Positions 7,391-16,889 of a stretch of DNA of 46,470 nucleotides are shown piece by piece (the stretch's first letter is position 1; every line of letters starts with the position of its first letter). Under the pieces are notes generated by a model, which had not been told where the DNA came from, made no database searches, and was given only the letters and a program-made list of their open reading frames with translations. Source of the DNA: Chlamydiia bacterium (GTDB lineage Bacteria > Chlamydiota > Chlamydiia > Chlamydiales > 2-12-FULL-49-11); assembly GCA_022601595.1 (NCBI GenBank), contig JAJACI010000007.1, positions 1-46,470 on the forward strand, read 5' to 3'. Both the position numbers and the translations under genes were made by a program.

Positions 7391-8950
7391 ATGGCTAACA
7401 AGGACATTCTTAAGAAAATGCACCCCTTAAAAAGATTATTTTGGCCTATTCTCAGAAGTGAATATGCAAAATTTCTTCCAATGTTAGTAATTTATTCTTT
7501 AATTGTATTTAACTACAGCCTTTTAAAAACCACCAAAGACGCCTTAATTGTCACAGCAGAGCATTCAGGCGCGGCTACTATTTCATTTATCAAGGTGTGG
7601 GCCATCCTTCCCATGGCCTTATTAAGCACATTTATTTTCACAAGACTTGCCAATAAATACCCTAAAGCAAAAGTTTTTACCATTATGATGACAGGATTTT
7701 TATCCTTTTTCTTTGTCTTTGCTTTTATTTTGTACCCAAATCAAGCGCTTTTACATCCCCATGATTTGGCCGATACATTACAAAATCTACTCCCTAAAGG
7801 CTGTCTTGGCCTTGTTGCAGTGTTTAGAAACTGGACCTTCACCTTGTTTTATGTAATGAGCGAGCTGTGGGGAACCATGATCATGACAGTACTATTCTGG
7901 GGGTTTGCCAATGAAGTAACTTCTGTAAAAGAGGCGGGCAGATTTTATTCTATTTTAGGAATGGGCGCCAATATCTCTACCATTGTTGCAGGGCAAGCAG
8001 GAATGTTTTTTTGCGGCACTTTCTTACACAACTATCTAAACATCCAAACAGACAGATGGTCTTTTTCTTTAATGATCAGCATCTCCATCATTATTGTTAC
8101 AGGTATAATCACGCTATTGATGTATAGACGCCTAAACCAGACCATGGTGGATCCGTCAGATACAAGCACGATCGCAGCAAATAAAAAGCCCAAAGCCCCT
8201 AAAATGGGAATCAGAGAAAATTTTGCCTATTTAGCAAGGTCCAAATACCTTATCAGCATAGCCCTCATTGTCCTTTCCTTTAATATAGCGCTTACGCTCA
8301 TTGAAATCGTATGGAAAGACCAGGTACATCAATTATATCCGTATGGAGCAGATTACAGCTCATATATGGGAAGCGTTATGACATACATTGGGATACTCTC
8401 TACCATTTTATCCATTTTCATCTGCGGACAAGTGGTTCGAAGGTTTGGATGGACCGTATCTGCATATGTAACTCCTGTGATATTACTTATTTCTGCAGTA
8501 TTATTTTTTACTTTCTACCTTGGAAAGGCAACGCCTGCAGCACTCGGTATAGCTGCAGCATTTGGAACTTCCCCGCTTGTTATCACCACCTTTTTAGGGT
8601 CATTCCAAAATTGCTTCTCTAGAGCCTCTAAGTTTACCTTTTTTGATGTGACCAAGGAAATGGCCTTTATCCCATTAAGCACAGAATCTAAGCAAAAAGG
8701 AAAAGCCGCTATTGATGGTGTTGGGTCCAGACTTGGAAAATCAGGCGCCTCTTTAATCCATCAGGCGCTACTTATATTTTTTGGAACCGTTGCGATGAGC
8801 GCTCCATATGTAGGAGTTATTATTATCCTGATATTCCTTGGATGGCTTATAGCGGTAAGATCTCTTGGTAAATTATTTTCTAAAACTTCGGATCCAGAAA
8901 GCACTCCATCTATCAGCAGCGAGCCTGCTATGGCAGGGCAGAAAGCATAG
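7391..8950 (+). CDS. npt: ATP/ADP-type nucleotide transporter (Npt/Tlc family)
   Basis: 519 residues with about 11-12 membrane segments, the size of chlamydial and rickettsial nucleotide transporters. These inner-membrane carriers import host nucleotides, either as ATP/ADP exchangers or as net NTP importers. The LKTTKDALIVTAEHSGA segment after the first helix, the FWGFANEVTSVKEAGRFY block, the positively charged FSRASKFTFFDVTKEMAFIPL segment and the TESKQKGKAAIDGVGSRLGKS block are hallmarks of the family. Its place before sohB-polA-coaE-rho equals that of CT495 (Npt2), so a net nucleotide importer is more likely than an exchanger, but specificity cannot be read directly. The family is nearly restricted to obligate intracellular bacteria and plastids. 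Confidence 0.93.
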   Translation: MANKDILKKMHPLKRLFWPILRSEYAKFLPMLVIYSLIVFNYSLLKTTKDALIVTAEHSGAATISFIKVWAILPMALLSTFIFTRLANKYPKAKVFTIMMTGFLSFFFVFAFILYPNQALLHPHDLADTLQNLLPKGCLGLVAVFRNWTFTLFYVMSELWGTMIMTVLFWGFANEVTSVKEAGRFYSILGMGANISTIVAGQAGMFFCGTFLHNYLNIQTDRWSFSLMISISIIIVTGIITLLMYRRLNQTMVDPSDTSTIAANKKPKAPKMGIRENFAYLARSKYLISIALIVLSFNIALTLIEIVWKDQVHQLYPYGADYSSYMGSVMTYIGILSTILSIFICGQVVRRFGWTVSAYVTPVILLISAVLFFTFYLGKATPAALGIAAAFGTSPLVITTFLGSFQNCFSRASKFTFFDVTKEMAFIPLSTESKQKGKAAIDGVGSRLGKSGASLIHQALLIFFGTVAMSAPYVGVIIILIFLGWLIAVRSLGKLFSKTSDPESTPSISSEPAMAGQKA

Positions 8951-9025
8951 GAAAAAAAACAAAATGATATACAATATTAATTAGGAGAAAAAAAGATATA
9001 CACTTTTTTTTGAAGATCACTCATT

Positions 9026-9553
9026 ATGAAAAACATGTTAACGCTTTCTAATACCATCTCCCTACTTAGAGCTCCCCTTGCTTTCTTGTTTTTATCTCAA
9101 TCTATTGCTGTTAGACTCATTGCTATTATCGCCGCCATGCTCACCGATTGCTTTGATGGCTATATAGCTCGAAAGCTCAATAACGAAACTTTTTTAGGCA
9201 AGGTGTTAGACCCTGTGATGGATAAGTTTTTTGTCTATTTTGTCATTGGGATACTTTTTTTCCAAAATAATTTAAGTGTTTTTGGACTATGCGCGCTTCT
9301 TATTCGTGACTTAAGCGTAATCCTATACGTACTAACAACCCTTGCCTTATACAAATGGAAAGGGCTTGTATTTCATCCTGCCTATTCGAGTAAAATAACC
9401 ACTGGATTTCAGTTTTTAACCCTTCTTTCCCTGGTTCTTGGATTTACGCCCCCTGCTTATTTATACTATAGTTTTTTCCTGCTAGGATTGGTAATTTATT
9501 TCGAGTTACTCACACAAACAATCATTCATAATAAAAAATCACTGCTAGTTTAA
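9026..9553 (+). CDS. pgsA: CDP-alcohol phosphatidyltransferase (PgsA-like)
   Basis: 175 residues with about 5-6 membrane helices. The CDP-alcohol phosphotransferase signature is complete: D-x2-D-G-x2-A-R-x8-G-x3-D-x3-D, starting at the Asp of TDCFDGYIARKL and ending at LDPVMDK (residues about 40-70). Family enzymes attach an alcohol to a CDP-diacylglycerol in the inner membrane; phosphatidylglycerophosphate synthase is the usual bacterial role, but other head groups cannot be excluded. It lies between the transporter and sohB, as does CT496 in relation to CT495-CT494, though in C. trachomatis I recall the order of these two as reversed. Confidence 0.85.
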   Translation: MKNMLTLSNTISLLRAPLAFLFLSQSIAVRLIAIIAAMLTDCFDGYIARKLNNETFLGKVLDPVMDKFFVYFVIGILFFQNNLSVFGLCALLIRDLSVILYVLTTLALYKWKGLVFHPAYSSKITTGFQFLTLLSLVLGFTPPAYLYYSFFLLGLVIYFELLTQTIIHNKKSLLV

Positions 9554-9589
9554 TCTAGACGGGCCCTATTGCAGGGCTTGTAATATCCC

Positions 9590-9618
9590 TTGAAAATTTC
9601 CTTTAAAGATGATAGTAT
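9590..9618 (+). promoter_or_regulatory. Possible promoter for sohB-polA-coaE-rho
   Basis: TTGAAA (9590-9595), a 17-base spacer and TAGTAT (9613-9618). The predicted start of transcription falls inside the perfect palindrome at 9618-9660, so that palindrome would sit at the 5' end of the operon mRNA. Confidence 0.4.
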
Positions 9619-9660
9619 ATAGTCGTTACTGTTTCATATTCTGAAACAGTAACGACTATA
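9618..9660. repeat. 43-bp perfect palindrome, a solo MITE B end pair
   Basis: The arms are 19 bases (TATAGTCGTTACTGTTTCA and its complement) around TATTC. They match the ends of the 159-bp MITE B elements at 21740 and 26694, so this looks like an internally deleted MITE B. It lies 28 bases upstream of the sohB start. Confidence 0.85.
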
Positions 9661-9688
9661 GCGCTTATATTTTTACAGGGGAACTTGC

Positions 9689-10747
9689 ATGTCACGTCAA
9701 AAAGAATCCATATTCACTCTTATCGTTAAAAAGTTTGCAGGCTCTTTTGTCTCTGTAATTGGCTTTTTATTGGCGGTAGGGCTCTTCATCTCTTTTATAG
9801 GATTCTCCTACAAAAATTCTGCGGCAATGGTCTCTGAGATCCTTCCCATGAAAGTGCATTCGATAGTTCCAGGCGCCGCACCAGGGTTGTTTGATGCGAA
9901 AAACCCCACCATTTTACAAATCAATATTGAAGGGGCTATAGGAAAGAGAAAAGATTCTATGAACACCTCCGCAATGGTTCAGAAAATTTTTAGGCAGCCT
10001 TCTTTATACGGCATGACAGGTCAAAATGTAAAAGGGATCCTTTTAAACATCAACTCACCAGGCGGTTCGGCTGCTGAATCCGATGAAATCTATCAAGACA
10101 TTATAGCCTTTAAGAAAAAATACAATATCCCCGTTCATGTTTGGATAGGTGATATGTGTGCATCAGGCGGTATGTACATCGCATCGGCTGCCGATTATAT
10201 CTCTGCGCAAACGATTTCAATGATTGGATCCGTAGGGGTTTATTTTGGGCCATTTTTTAACTTTTATAATTTTATGGAAAAAGTGGGGGTAGAAAGTACT
10301 ATGGTAACTGCTGGGAAAAATAAAATAACCTTTCCAATGTTCTCACCAAAGCCAAAAGGCACATCCTCATACAACGATATTATTGCCATTACCGAAGGAA
10401 TCTATGAAAAATTTTTAGATGTGGTAACAGACGCTCGAGCCAAACATGGACTCACCAAAGAAAGGCTTAAAGAGCTGGGGGCTACGGTTTATGGAAGCGT
10501 TGATGCCAAAAAATTGGGTTATATCGATGCTGCAAATGTGAGATACAATGATGCAGTTGCAAACCTCGCTAAAACAGCAGGAATAGACAATGGAGCCTTT
10601 CAAGTGATCAGCTTTCACCATCCTCAAAGCTACCTGCACGGCCTTCAAGCAAAATTGGAGAATAGATTGCCGTTCTTTTTTGGCGCATCTGATAAGGTAG
10701 AGCCGCCATTTTCTTTAGAAGCAGATCTCAGTGGCTGCAGCCTATGA
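9689..10747 (+). CDS. sohB: SohB/SppA-type signal peptide peptidase (S49 family)
   Basis: 352 residues. An N-terminal membrane segment (about residues 15-38) anchors a protease domain facing the periplasm. The family degrades cleaved signal peptides and membrane fragments. LLNINSPGGSAAESDEIY and WIGDMCASGGMYIASAAD carry the oxyanion turn and the catalytic Ser of S49 peptidases (the CASGG serine, near residue 155). MIGSVGVYF and a following TAGKNKITF segment provide the lysine region. It is the first gene of an overlapping operon and its stop codon overlaps the polA start as ATGA. Equivalent to CT494. Confidence 0.9.
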   Translation: MSRQKESIFTLIVKKFAGSFVSVIGFLLAVGLFISFIGFSYKNSAAMVSEILPMKVHSIVPGAAPGLFDAKNPTILQINIEGAIGKRKDSMNTSAMVQKIFRQPSLYGMTGQNVKGILLNINSPGGSAAESDEIYQDIIAFKKKYNIPVHVWIGDMCASGGMYIASAADYISAQTISMIGSVGVYFGPFFNFYNFMEKVGVESTMVTAGKNKITFPMFSPKPKGTSSYNDIIAITEGIYEKFLDVVTDARAKHGLTKERLKELGATVYGSVDAKKLGYIDAANVRYNDAVANLAKTAGIDNGAFQVISFHHPQSYLHGLQAKLENRLPFFFGASDKVEPPFSLEADLSGCSL

Positions 10748-13380
10748 AAAAAATATTCATCATAGATGCCAGCAATTATATTTTCAGGTCCTATTATGCG
10801 ATCAGGAATATGTCCAATAGCAAAGGGGTGTCCACCAATGCTCTTTTTGGATTTATCCGTGCGGTAAAGAAAATAGAAAAGGACTTTTCTCCTGACTATC
10901 TTGCTGTTGTCTTTGATGGCCCGCGTAATAAAGCTTCGCGGATATCTATTTATCCCGATTATAAGGGTAACAGAGAAAAGGCACCTGAAGATTTATATCC
11001 GCAAATCGCTTTTGCTAAAAAATATTGCGAGGCAGCAGGCCTACCTGTTATTGAGGTAGATGGGGTAGAGGCAGACGATGGAATGGGCGCAGTTGCCCGA
11101 TTTGCGGCTAAAAAAGGGATCGCCTCTTACCTATGCTCTTCGGATAAAGATCTATGTCAGCTAGTCAACGAAAATACCTTTATCGTTCACACGCACAGAG
11201 AAAATGCTATCCTTGGAAAAGAGGCAGTCAAAGAAAAATATGCGATCTCCCCTGATCAATTTATTGACTATTTAGCGATAGTAGGCGACAGCTCAGATAA
11301 CATCCCTGGAATAAAAGGGATGGGTCCAAAGACCGCTGCAAAGCTGCTCAATGAATATGGAACATTACATAAGCTGCTGGAAAGTGCCCATCTACTAAAA
11401 AATAAGAAGCAGGCAGAAAAGATCGCAGAGGAATCAGGCAATGCTCAGATGAGCTACAAGCTTGCAACCATTGATACTGATCTTGATATTCCCGGCGATC
11501 TTTCTTTTTACACAAAAGCTGATGATGACACCTCTATGTTGCGCGCTTTTTATGAGAAGATGGAATTTAAGACCCTTTTAAAAGAGCTTGGCAGCAAGGT
11601 TAAGGAAGATGCTGAAGATGTTTGTTACACTCTAATCAATGATATTCGCTCTTTAAAAGGGGTGGTACAAAGTCTTTTGAAGGAAAAGAGCCTTTGTATA
11701 GATACAGAGACTACAGGGCTTAACACAATGACTGCCGAGCTAGTTGGAATAGGCCTTGGCGCTCATCAAGGGGTATGTTATTACATCCCTTTAAATGGTC
11801 AAATGGAAAAGGCGGTAGTAATTACAGAGCTGATGCCATTATTTAGTGGCTCCATCACTTTTTTTGGGCAAAATATTAAATATGATATGCACATCTTAAA
11901 AAGAGCTGGTTTGCAAATAAATGCAGTAGATTTTGACACCTTGATCGCATCCTACATATTAGAATCGCATCTAACAAAGCACGGCCTTGATGTGCTTACC
12001 GAAAAGCACTTTGGCAAAGAGAAGATTGCCTTTAAAAGCCTCCTTCCCAAAGGCAAAGGGATGACTTTTAATGACGTTCCGCTCGAGGAGGCAAAAAATT
12101 ATTGCTGTGAAGATGTCGATTATACCATCCGGTTAAAAAAGCTTTTCAAGGATCAAATTGAGGAGAAAGGTTTTCATAAGCTTTATTATGATATAGAATT
12201 ACCCCTCCTTCCTATCTTAGAAAAAATGGAAGAAAATGGGATTTATGTAGATACCAAGAAGCTTGCGGAATATAGCGTAGAGTTAAATACAAAAATTGAA
12301 ATCTTATCCAAAAAAATCTATGAAGAGGCGGGAGCTGAATTCAATATCAACTCGCCTAAGCAGCTCTCTACCATTTTATTTGACGATCTAGGCATACGCG
12401 ATGTGAAAAAGCACAGTACCGCTGCAGATGTGCTTCAAGCGCTCAAAGATGAGCATCCTATTATACCTCATATTATCCACTACCGGAGCTTAGAAAAGCT
12501 GCGTTCAACCTATGTTGATGCCCTGCCAAAAGAGGTTAATGAAATTACTCATAGAATTCATTGTACTTTCAATCAATCAGGAACCGTCACAGGAAGACTC
12601 TCTTCCTCCTCTCCAAATTTGCAAAATATCCCCATCCGCACAGAAGAAGGAAGAAGAGTACGAGAGGCATTTGTCCCAGAAAAAGATGGATGGTCCTTCT
12701 TATCACTTGATTACTCTCAAATAGAGCTTAGAATTCTTGCTCATATGTCTGGTGAAAAAGCGCTGATTGATGCTTTTAATGCAGATAAAGATATCCACAC
12801 AGAAACCGCTGCTGGGGTATATAACGTTCCTGTTGATCAGGTAACCAAGGACATGAGGTATAACGCCAAGGCGGTAAATTTTGGTATTTTATATGGCCAA
12901 AGTTCTTTTGGGCTGTCCAAAGAGCTGGGTATAGAAAAAAAACAGGCACAGCAAATAATTGATACTTATTTTGAAAAATATCCAAAGGTAAAGCTGTTTA
13001 TAGATACTATGATGGCAAAAGCCAAACAAGAGAAAAAAAGTGTTACTTTACTAGGGCGAGAGAGGCTTCTTCCTGATATTGACAGCAAAAACTTTATGCT
13101 ACGTGCTGCTAGCGAGCGTTTTGCAGTAAATGCTCCTATACAGGGATCGCAGTCAGATATTATAAAAATTGCTATGATAAGAATAGACAAGGCATTAACA
13201 GAGGCGAAAATGAAAAGCTTTTTAGTGTTGCAAATTCATGATGAACTGATCTTTGAATGTCCTGAAGAGGAGCTGGTAAAGTGTGAAAATATGGTAAAGG
13301 AGGCGATGGAAAATGCCTATTCTCTCTTAATACCACTAAAAGTGGATGTTTCCGTTGGAAAAAATTGGGGCAAATGCTAA
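10744..13380 (+). CDS. polA: DNA polymerase I
   Basis: 878 residues with three domains. The 5'-3' exonuclease (1-290) has VVFDGPRNKASR, GVEADDGMG, SSDKDLCQL and VGDSSDNIPGIKGMGPKTA. The 3'-5' exonuclease (about 310-500) keeps the acidic residues in IDTETTGL, NIKYDMHIL and CCEDVDYTI, so proofreading is probably active, unlike in many bacterial PolA proteins. The polymerase domain has motif A SLDYSQIELRILAHMSG (about 650), motif B AVNFGILYGQS and motif C LQIHDELIFE (about 830). It fills gaps and removes RNA primers. It overlaps sohB by 4 bases and coaE by 35 bases. Equivalent to CT493. Confidence 0.98.
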   Translation: MKKIFIIDASNYIFRSYYAIRNMSNSKGVSTNALFGFIRAVKKIEKDFSPDYLAVVFDGPRNKASRISIYPDYKGNREKAPEDLYPQIAFAKKYCEAAGLPVIEVDGVEADDGMGAVARFAAKKGIASYLCSSDKDLCQLVNENTFIVHTHRENAILGKEAVKEKYAISPDQFIDYLAIVGDSSDNIPGIKGMGPKTAAKLLNEYGTLHKLLESAHLLKNKKQAEKIAEESGNAQMSYKLATIDTDLDIPGDLSFYTKADDDTSMLRAFYEKMEFKTLLKELGSKVKEDAEDVCYTLINDIRSLKGVVQSLLKEKSLCIDTETTGLNTMTAELVGIGLGAHQGVCYYIPLNGQMEKAVVITELMPLFSGSITFFGQNIKYDMHILKRAGLQINAVDFDTLIASYILESHLTKHGLDVLTEKHFGKEKIAFKSLLPKGKGMTFNDVPLEEAKNYCCEDVDYTIRLKKLFKDQIEEKGFHKLYYDIELPLLPILEKMEENGIYVDTKKLAEYSVELNTKIEILSKKIYEEAGAEFNINSPKQLSTILFDDLGIRDVKKHSTAADVLQALKDEHPIIPHIIHYRSLEKLRSTYVDALPKEVNEITHRIHCTFNQSGTVTGRLSSSSPNLQNIPIRTEEGRRVREAFVPEKDGWSFLSLDYSQIELRILAHMSGEKALIDAFNADKDIHTETAAGVYNVPVDQVTKDMRYNAKAVNFGILYGQSSFGLSKELGIEKKQAQQIIDTYFEKYPKVKLFIDTMMAKAKQEKKSVTLLGRERLLPDIDSKNFMLRAASERFAVNAPIQGSQSDIIKIAMIRIDKALTEAKMKSFLVLQIHDELIFECPEEELVKCENMVKEAMENAYSLLIPLKVDVSVGKNWGKC

Positions 13381-13942
13381 TATACAGGTAATAGGGGTCA
13401 CAGGCTGTGTATCCTCTGGGAAGAGTACCCTACTTTGCGCTCTTCAAAAAATGGGGGTATCTACCCTTTCTGTAGATACAATTATTCATAACCTCTACAA
13501 GACAAACAAAGAGCTTATCGATAGAATTATTAGACTTTTAGGAGATGATGTCCTGACAAATCATATGTTAGATAGAAAATTAATAGCAGATAAAATTTTT
13601 GACAATAAGGCAATGCTTTATCAAATGGAAAAGCTTACTACCCCATACGTGGTTAATGAGATAAGAAAGGTTGCAAATGAACTCTCAGAGCCGCTTGTTG
13701 TTGAGGTGCCCTTATTATTTGAGCTATCATTAGATGGTTATTTTGATAAGACCATCTTAGTAAAGACAGATCAAAGGATTTGCGAGCAAAGATCATCCGT
13801 AAAAGACATCAGAAAGAGAAATAGCCGACATCTTTCTAATAATGAAAAAGAGAAAAGAGCAGATTTTACCATTACAAATAATGGTACGCTTGCTGATTTT
13901 AACAATAACATCCATAGCTTGATTGAAGGTATTATTACATGA
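13346..13942 (+). CDS. coaE: Dephospho-CoA kinase
   Basis: 198 residues. It phosphorylates the 3'-hydroxyl of dephospho-CoA, the last step to coenzyme A. The P-loop GCVSSGKST is at residues 20-28, followed by VDTIIHNLY, a VVEVPLLFEL Walker-B-like strand, the RNSRHLSNNEKEKRADFTI basic lid segment and ITNNGT near the end, all as in the family. The 35-base overlap with polA is long; TTG at 13355 is an alternative start that would shorten it, but the family usually begins only a few residues before the first strand, so either start is possible. The stop overlaps the rho start (ATGA). Equivalent to CT492. Confidence 0.92.
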   Translation: MFPLEKIGANANIQVIGVTGCVSSGKSTLLCALQKMGVSTLSVDTIIHNLYKTNKELIDRIIRLLGDDVLTNHMLDRKLIADKIFDNKAMLYQMEKLTTPYVVNEIRKVANELSEPLVVEVPLLFELSLDGYFDKTILVKTDQRICEQRSSVKDIRKRNSRHLSNNEKEKRADFTITNNGTLADFNNNIHSLIEGIIT

Positions 13943-15735
13943 GCGACAAGGAAAAAAAACAACCAATAAAAGAGAAAAATATGACTACAGAGACAACTGA
14001 TAAACCTATCAAAGAGACACCTAAGCCTGCAAAAAAAGCACCTGTTGCGAAAAAGGCGCCTGCCACAAAAAAAGCTGCGGCGACACCTTCTACTCCTGCC
14101 GCCCCAGCAGCGGCCAAAGCACCAGAAAAGCAGGGAGGACTATCCATTCATTTAACGCCCCCTCCACTTGTAAAGAACATCGTCCAATCAACAGATGTAC
14201 CCTATGCAAAGCAGCCTGCCCAGGAAAAAGCTATGCCGCACACTAAACCTGCCCCTGCAAAAAAGACTGCTAAGCAAGATGAACAAGCAATTCCTTCCCA
14301 TGTAAGACTTAATGATCCAGTAGCTAAAAAAAATAACTCCCGTGGAAGGAACAATCAATCACAGCAAAGGCATAAAAAAGGACAAAATTTCCAAAATAGA
14401 AAGCGTGGAGAAAGAAGCGGTGGGAATCAAGCTTTTGTAGAGCCATCCCTGCCAGAACTTCCAGAGGGCGTTGTTGCCACACGAACAAAGATAGCAGATC
14501 TACAAAGGATGAGCTTTGATCAGCTGATAAAATATGCTCAACATCTAGGGCTCACATCGCTAACCAATTTAAAGCGTTCAGAAATAGTCTTTGCTATTGT
14601 AAAATCAAAGATACACGATCCGGCGCAAACTCTTGTTGCCCAAGGGACGTTAGAGATACTATCTGATGGTTTCGGTTTTTTACGCTCCCCGCAGTATAAC
14701 TACCTATCATCTGCAGAAGATATCTATGTCTCTCCTGCGCAAATACGTCATTATGGCCTGAAAAAGGGTGATGAGGTGCACGGACCTATCCGTATACCAA
14801 ATGATAAAGATAAATATTTTGCTCTCCTTTTTGTTGAGGAAATAAACGGTCTAAAGCCTGCAGAGATGACCAATAGAAAATCTTTTGTAAACTTCACCCC
14901 TATCCATCCTACAAAAAGATTGATGATGGAGACCACAAAGGATAACTATTCAACAAGGGTAATAGACCTTGTATCTCCAATAGGAAAAGGACAACGTGCT
15001 CTAATTGTTGCGCAGCCAAAAGCTGGTAAAACGATCATCCTACAAAATATCATACACAGTATCACGGTAAATGAGCCGAAGGTAAAGCTCTTAATACTAT
15101 TGATAGATGAAAGGCCGGAAGAAGTAACAGATATGCAAAGGCTTATCGGCGATAAAGGGCAAGTAATTGCCTCTACCTTCGATGAGCAGCCAGAGAGACA
15201 TTGTCTTGTTGCAGAGATGTGCATAGAAAAGGCCAAGCGCCTAGTAGAGATGGGAGAGGATGTAGTGATCATCCTCGACTCAATAACCCGTTTAGCGCGT
15301 GCCTATAACACCATACAGCCCCATTCAGGGAAAATCCTCTCAGGAGGGGTAGATGCCGGCGCTATGCACAAACCTAAACGTTTCTTTGGAGCAGCAAGAA
15401 ACCTTGAAGAAGGCGGATCGCTTACCATCATAGGATCAGCGCTCGTTGACACCGGTTCCAAGATGGATGAGGTGATATATGAAGAATTTAAAGGTACAGG
15501 TAACTTAGAGCTGGTGCTAGATAGAAGACTCTCCGACAGACGCCTATACCCTGCCATAGACGTGATAAAAAGCGGCACAAGAAAGGAAGACCTTCTATAC
15601 CACGAACAAGAGCTTGAGAAGGTCTATAAACTTCGTGCAGCGCTTGCCGATCTATCGCCAGCAGATGCAATGAATTTGCTCCTTTCTCGCATGAAAAAGA
15701 CAAATAACAACACCGAATTCTTGCTCTCTATGTAA
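13939..15735 (+). CDS. rho: Transcription termination factor Rho with long basic N-terminal extension
   Basis: 598 residues; a standard Rho is about 420. Residues 1-170 are low-complexity and basic: lysine-alanine-proline repeats ([15 protein letters not shown] region) and then an [19 protein letters not shown] tract. This is an insertion of the type seen in several phyla, probably extra RNA binding or phase-separation capacity. The Rho N-domain and RNA-binding fold follow (about 185-300, with [14 protein letters not shown]-type core). The motor has Walker A AQPKAGKT (about 358-365), [15 protein letters not shown] and the [11 protein letters not shown] segment. It is the last gene of the operon; a good terminator follows at 15742. 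Equivalent to CT491. Confidence 0.97.
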   Translation: MSDKEKKQPIKEKNMTTETTDKPIKETPKPAKKAPVAKKAPATKKAAATPSTPAAPAAAKAPEKQGGLSIHLTPPPLVKNIVQSTDVPYAKQPAQEKAMPHTKPAPAKKTAKQDEQAIPSHVRLNDPVAKKNNSRGRNNQSQQRHKKGQNFQNRKRGERSGGNQAFVEPSLPELPEGVVATRTKIADLQRMSFDQLIKYAQHLGLTSLTNLKRSEIVFAIVKSKIHDPAQTLVAQGTLEILSDGFGFLRSPQYNYLSSAEDIYVSPAQIRHYGLKKGDEVHGPIRIPNDKDKYFALLFVEEINGLKPAEMTNRKSFVNFTPIHPTKRLMMETTKDNYSTRVIDLVSPIGKGQRALIVAQPKAGKTIILQNIIHSITVNEPKVKLLILLIDERPEEVTDMQRLIGDKGQVIASTFDEQPERHCLVAEMCIEKAKRLVEMGEDVVIILDSITRLARAYNTIQPHSGKILSGGVDAGAMHKPKRFFGAARNLEEGGSLTIIGSALVDTGSKMDEVIYEEFKGTGNLELVLDRRLSDRRLYPAIDVIKSGTRKEDLLYHEQELEKVYKLRAALADLSPADAMNLLLSRMKKTNNNTEFLLSM

Positions 15736-15741
15736 GTGCTA

Positions 15742-15779
15742 TCTGGGACGCTGTCCCAGACCATCTTTTCTTTTTTTGA
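15742..15779 (+). terminator. Intrinsic terminator after rho
   Basis: An 8-bp stem TCTGGGAC/GTCCCAGA with GCT loop (15742-15760) is followed by a pyrimidine tract ending in seven T. It ends the sohB-polA-coaE-rho operon. Confidence 0.75.
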
Positions 15780-15807
15780 GAAAAAAACCTACTACAATTG
15801 TAGTAGG
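15776..15807 (-). terminator. Shared palindromic terminator, copy 1
   Basis: CCTACTACAATTGTAGTAGG (15788-15807) reads on the minus strand as an 8-bp stem with AATT loop followed by seven T. It closes the minus-strand orphan cluster 15826-16754. The same 20-base palindrome recurs at 28772 and 34472. Confidence 0.75.
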
Positions 15808-15825
15808 TTAGAAAACTGATATAGC

Positions 15826-16185
15826 TTATTTGGTGATGTTGTAGGTACCAATTAATTGCTTGTTGAGGAGAGAAAGCGCTGTTTCTAATCTTCTTACATT
15901 AAGATCATCAACGCAAAAAGTAAAATTACGTTGTTTTAGCATTTGGGTAATTTTCGCATTAGAGCGCTTGAGCAAGTGTAGCGAAATAGATAACGGTAAT
16001 CTTCTCAAGAGATTACCAATCTGAGCTAGTGTTCTTCTAATCCCATGTAATGAAGATGTCTCTAATTGAAGAGACTTTAATACCACTATCTTCTTTAAAT
16101 GCTTTTCTTTATTAGCAAGCGCTTTCTCTGTTTTTCTTATGACAATTGGCTTTGGGCTTGTATGGATTGTGCTTATGCTATTCAT
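15826..16185 (-). CDS. Orphan helical protein, coiled-coil paralogue family member 1
   Basis: 119 residues, basic, no membrane segment. I do not recognise a family. It shares an architecture with the next two minus-strand genes: helices around a core reading here IGNLLRRLPLSISLHLLKR, compare ISNLFIRLITSISLKNVNR in the 16890 gene. The ribosome site AAGGAG lies 5 bases before the ATG. It follows the 16215 gene by 29 bases and probably shares its transcript, ending at the palindromic terminator at 15788. Small size, helical content and lack of relatives among housekeeping genes would fit a secreted host-interaction protein, but nothing in the sequence proves it. Confidence 0.7.
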   Translation of the reverse strand: MNSISTIHTSPKPIVIRKTEKALANKEKHLKKIVVLKSLQLETSSLHGIRRTLAQIGNLLRRLPLSISLHLLKRSNAKITQMLKQRNFTFCVDDLNVRRLETALSLLNKQLIGTYNITK

Positions 16186-16214
16186 TTTTGCTCCTTATAT
16201 TATGTCATTACGTT

Positions 16215-16754
16215 TTAAAGCAAGGGTTCTGTTTCTGAAATCATTCGGTTTGCTGAAGCAATCTTTTCTTCTAAAGCTGCAATTTCTTTTTCTATAAGAG
16301 CTCGCTGCTCAAAACTAAACGCTTTACTCTTTTCAAGTGTTTGGATCTTTTTATTACTAGGTAAAAGTTCAAGTCTGGTAACGGCTAATTGAATTCGGAT
16401 CACTAGATTTTTAATAAGGGACCACAAATCGATCTTACCTTTTAGATCACCAAGTTTAGATACAAGGGTAATCTCTCTAAGCGACTTTGCACAAGCTCCT
16501 ATTTTAATATCAGCAATAGCAGAATCTAGCAATTCTAATCTATTTTGTGGAGCGGATAATTCCAACTTTCTATTGCCAAGATTGTGGTTATAGTCCTGAA
16601 GCTGATCTCTTAAACTAGACAGCAAACCGGAGATACCAATGCCTGGGGCTTGCCTATGCCATGTTGGCTCTGTTGAGTGGCTTGTGTCCACATCAAAGTT
16701 TTGATTTGCAATTTGTTGATGTCTATCTGCATCTAGTTGTGAGAGGTTTGGCAT
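16215..16754 (-). CDS. Orphan helical protein, coiled-coil paralogue family member 2
   Basis: 179 residues. The first 50 are polar and likely disordered; residues 50-179 are helical with heptad-like spacing (NRKLELSAPQNRLELLDSAI and ALIEKEIAALEEKIASANRM). The central LIKNLVIRIQLAVTRLELLP segment aligns with the core of the neighbouring paralogues. There is no signal peptide. The start has a strong AAAGGAGA site 9 bases upstream and its own promoter with the shared dyad at 16788-16816. Function unknown. Confidence 0.75.
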   Translation of the reverse strand: MPNLSQLDADRHQQIANQNFDVDTSHSTEPTWHRQAPGIGISGLLSSLRDQLQDYNHNLGNRKLELSAPQNRLELLDSAIADIKIGACAKSLREITLVSKLGDLKGKIDLWSLIKNLVIRIQLAVTRLELLPSNKKIQTLEKSKAFSFEQRALIEKEIAALEEKIASANRMISETEPLL

Positions 16755-16787
16755 ATTTAAAGTCTCCTTTTATAATTAAGTTGATTA

Positions 16788-16816
16788 ATTATAACATAAT
16801 TATTGATTAAAGTAAA
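16788..16816 (-). promoter_or_regulatory. Shared dyad promoter, copy for the 16215-16754 gene
   Basis: On the minus strand: TTTACT, 17-base spacer, TATAAT (16788-16793). The -10 box is the right half of TAATTAT-GTT-ATAATTA, an exact inverted repeat. The same arrangement lies before the genes starting at 17462, 33063 and 45007. Confidence 0.7.
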
Positions 16817-16830
16817 TAGTTTACAATAAA

Positions 16831-16859
16831 AAGAGCCTATTACAATGTAATAGGCTCTT
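16831..16859 (-). terminator. Terminator of the 16890-17462 gene
   Basis: AAGAGCCTATTAC and its exact complement around AAT form a 13-bp stem, followed on the minus strand by a T-rich tract. It is a variant of the shared palindrome (CCTATTACA core instead of CCTACTACA). Confidence 0.75.
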
Positions 16860-16889
16860 AACATTAGCCTGTTTGATTACAGCTTATAT

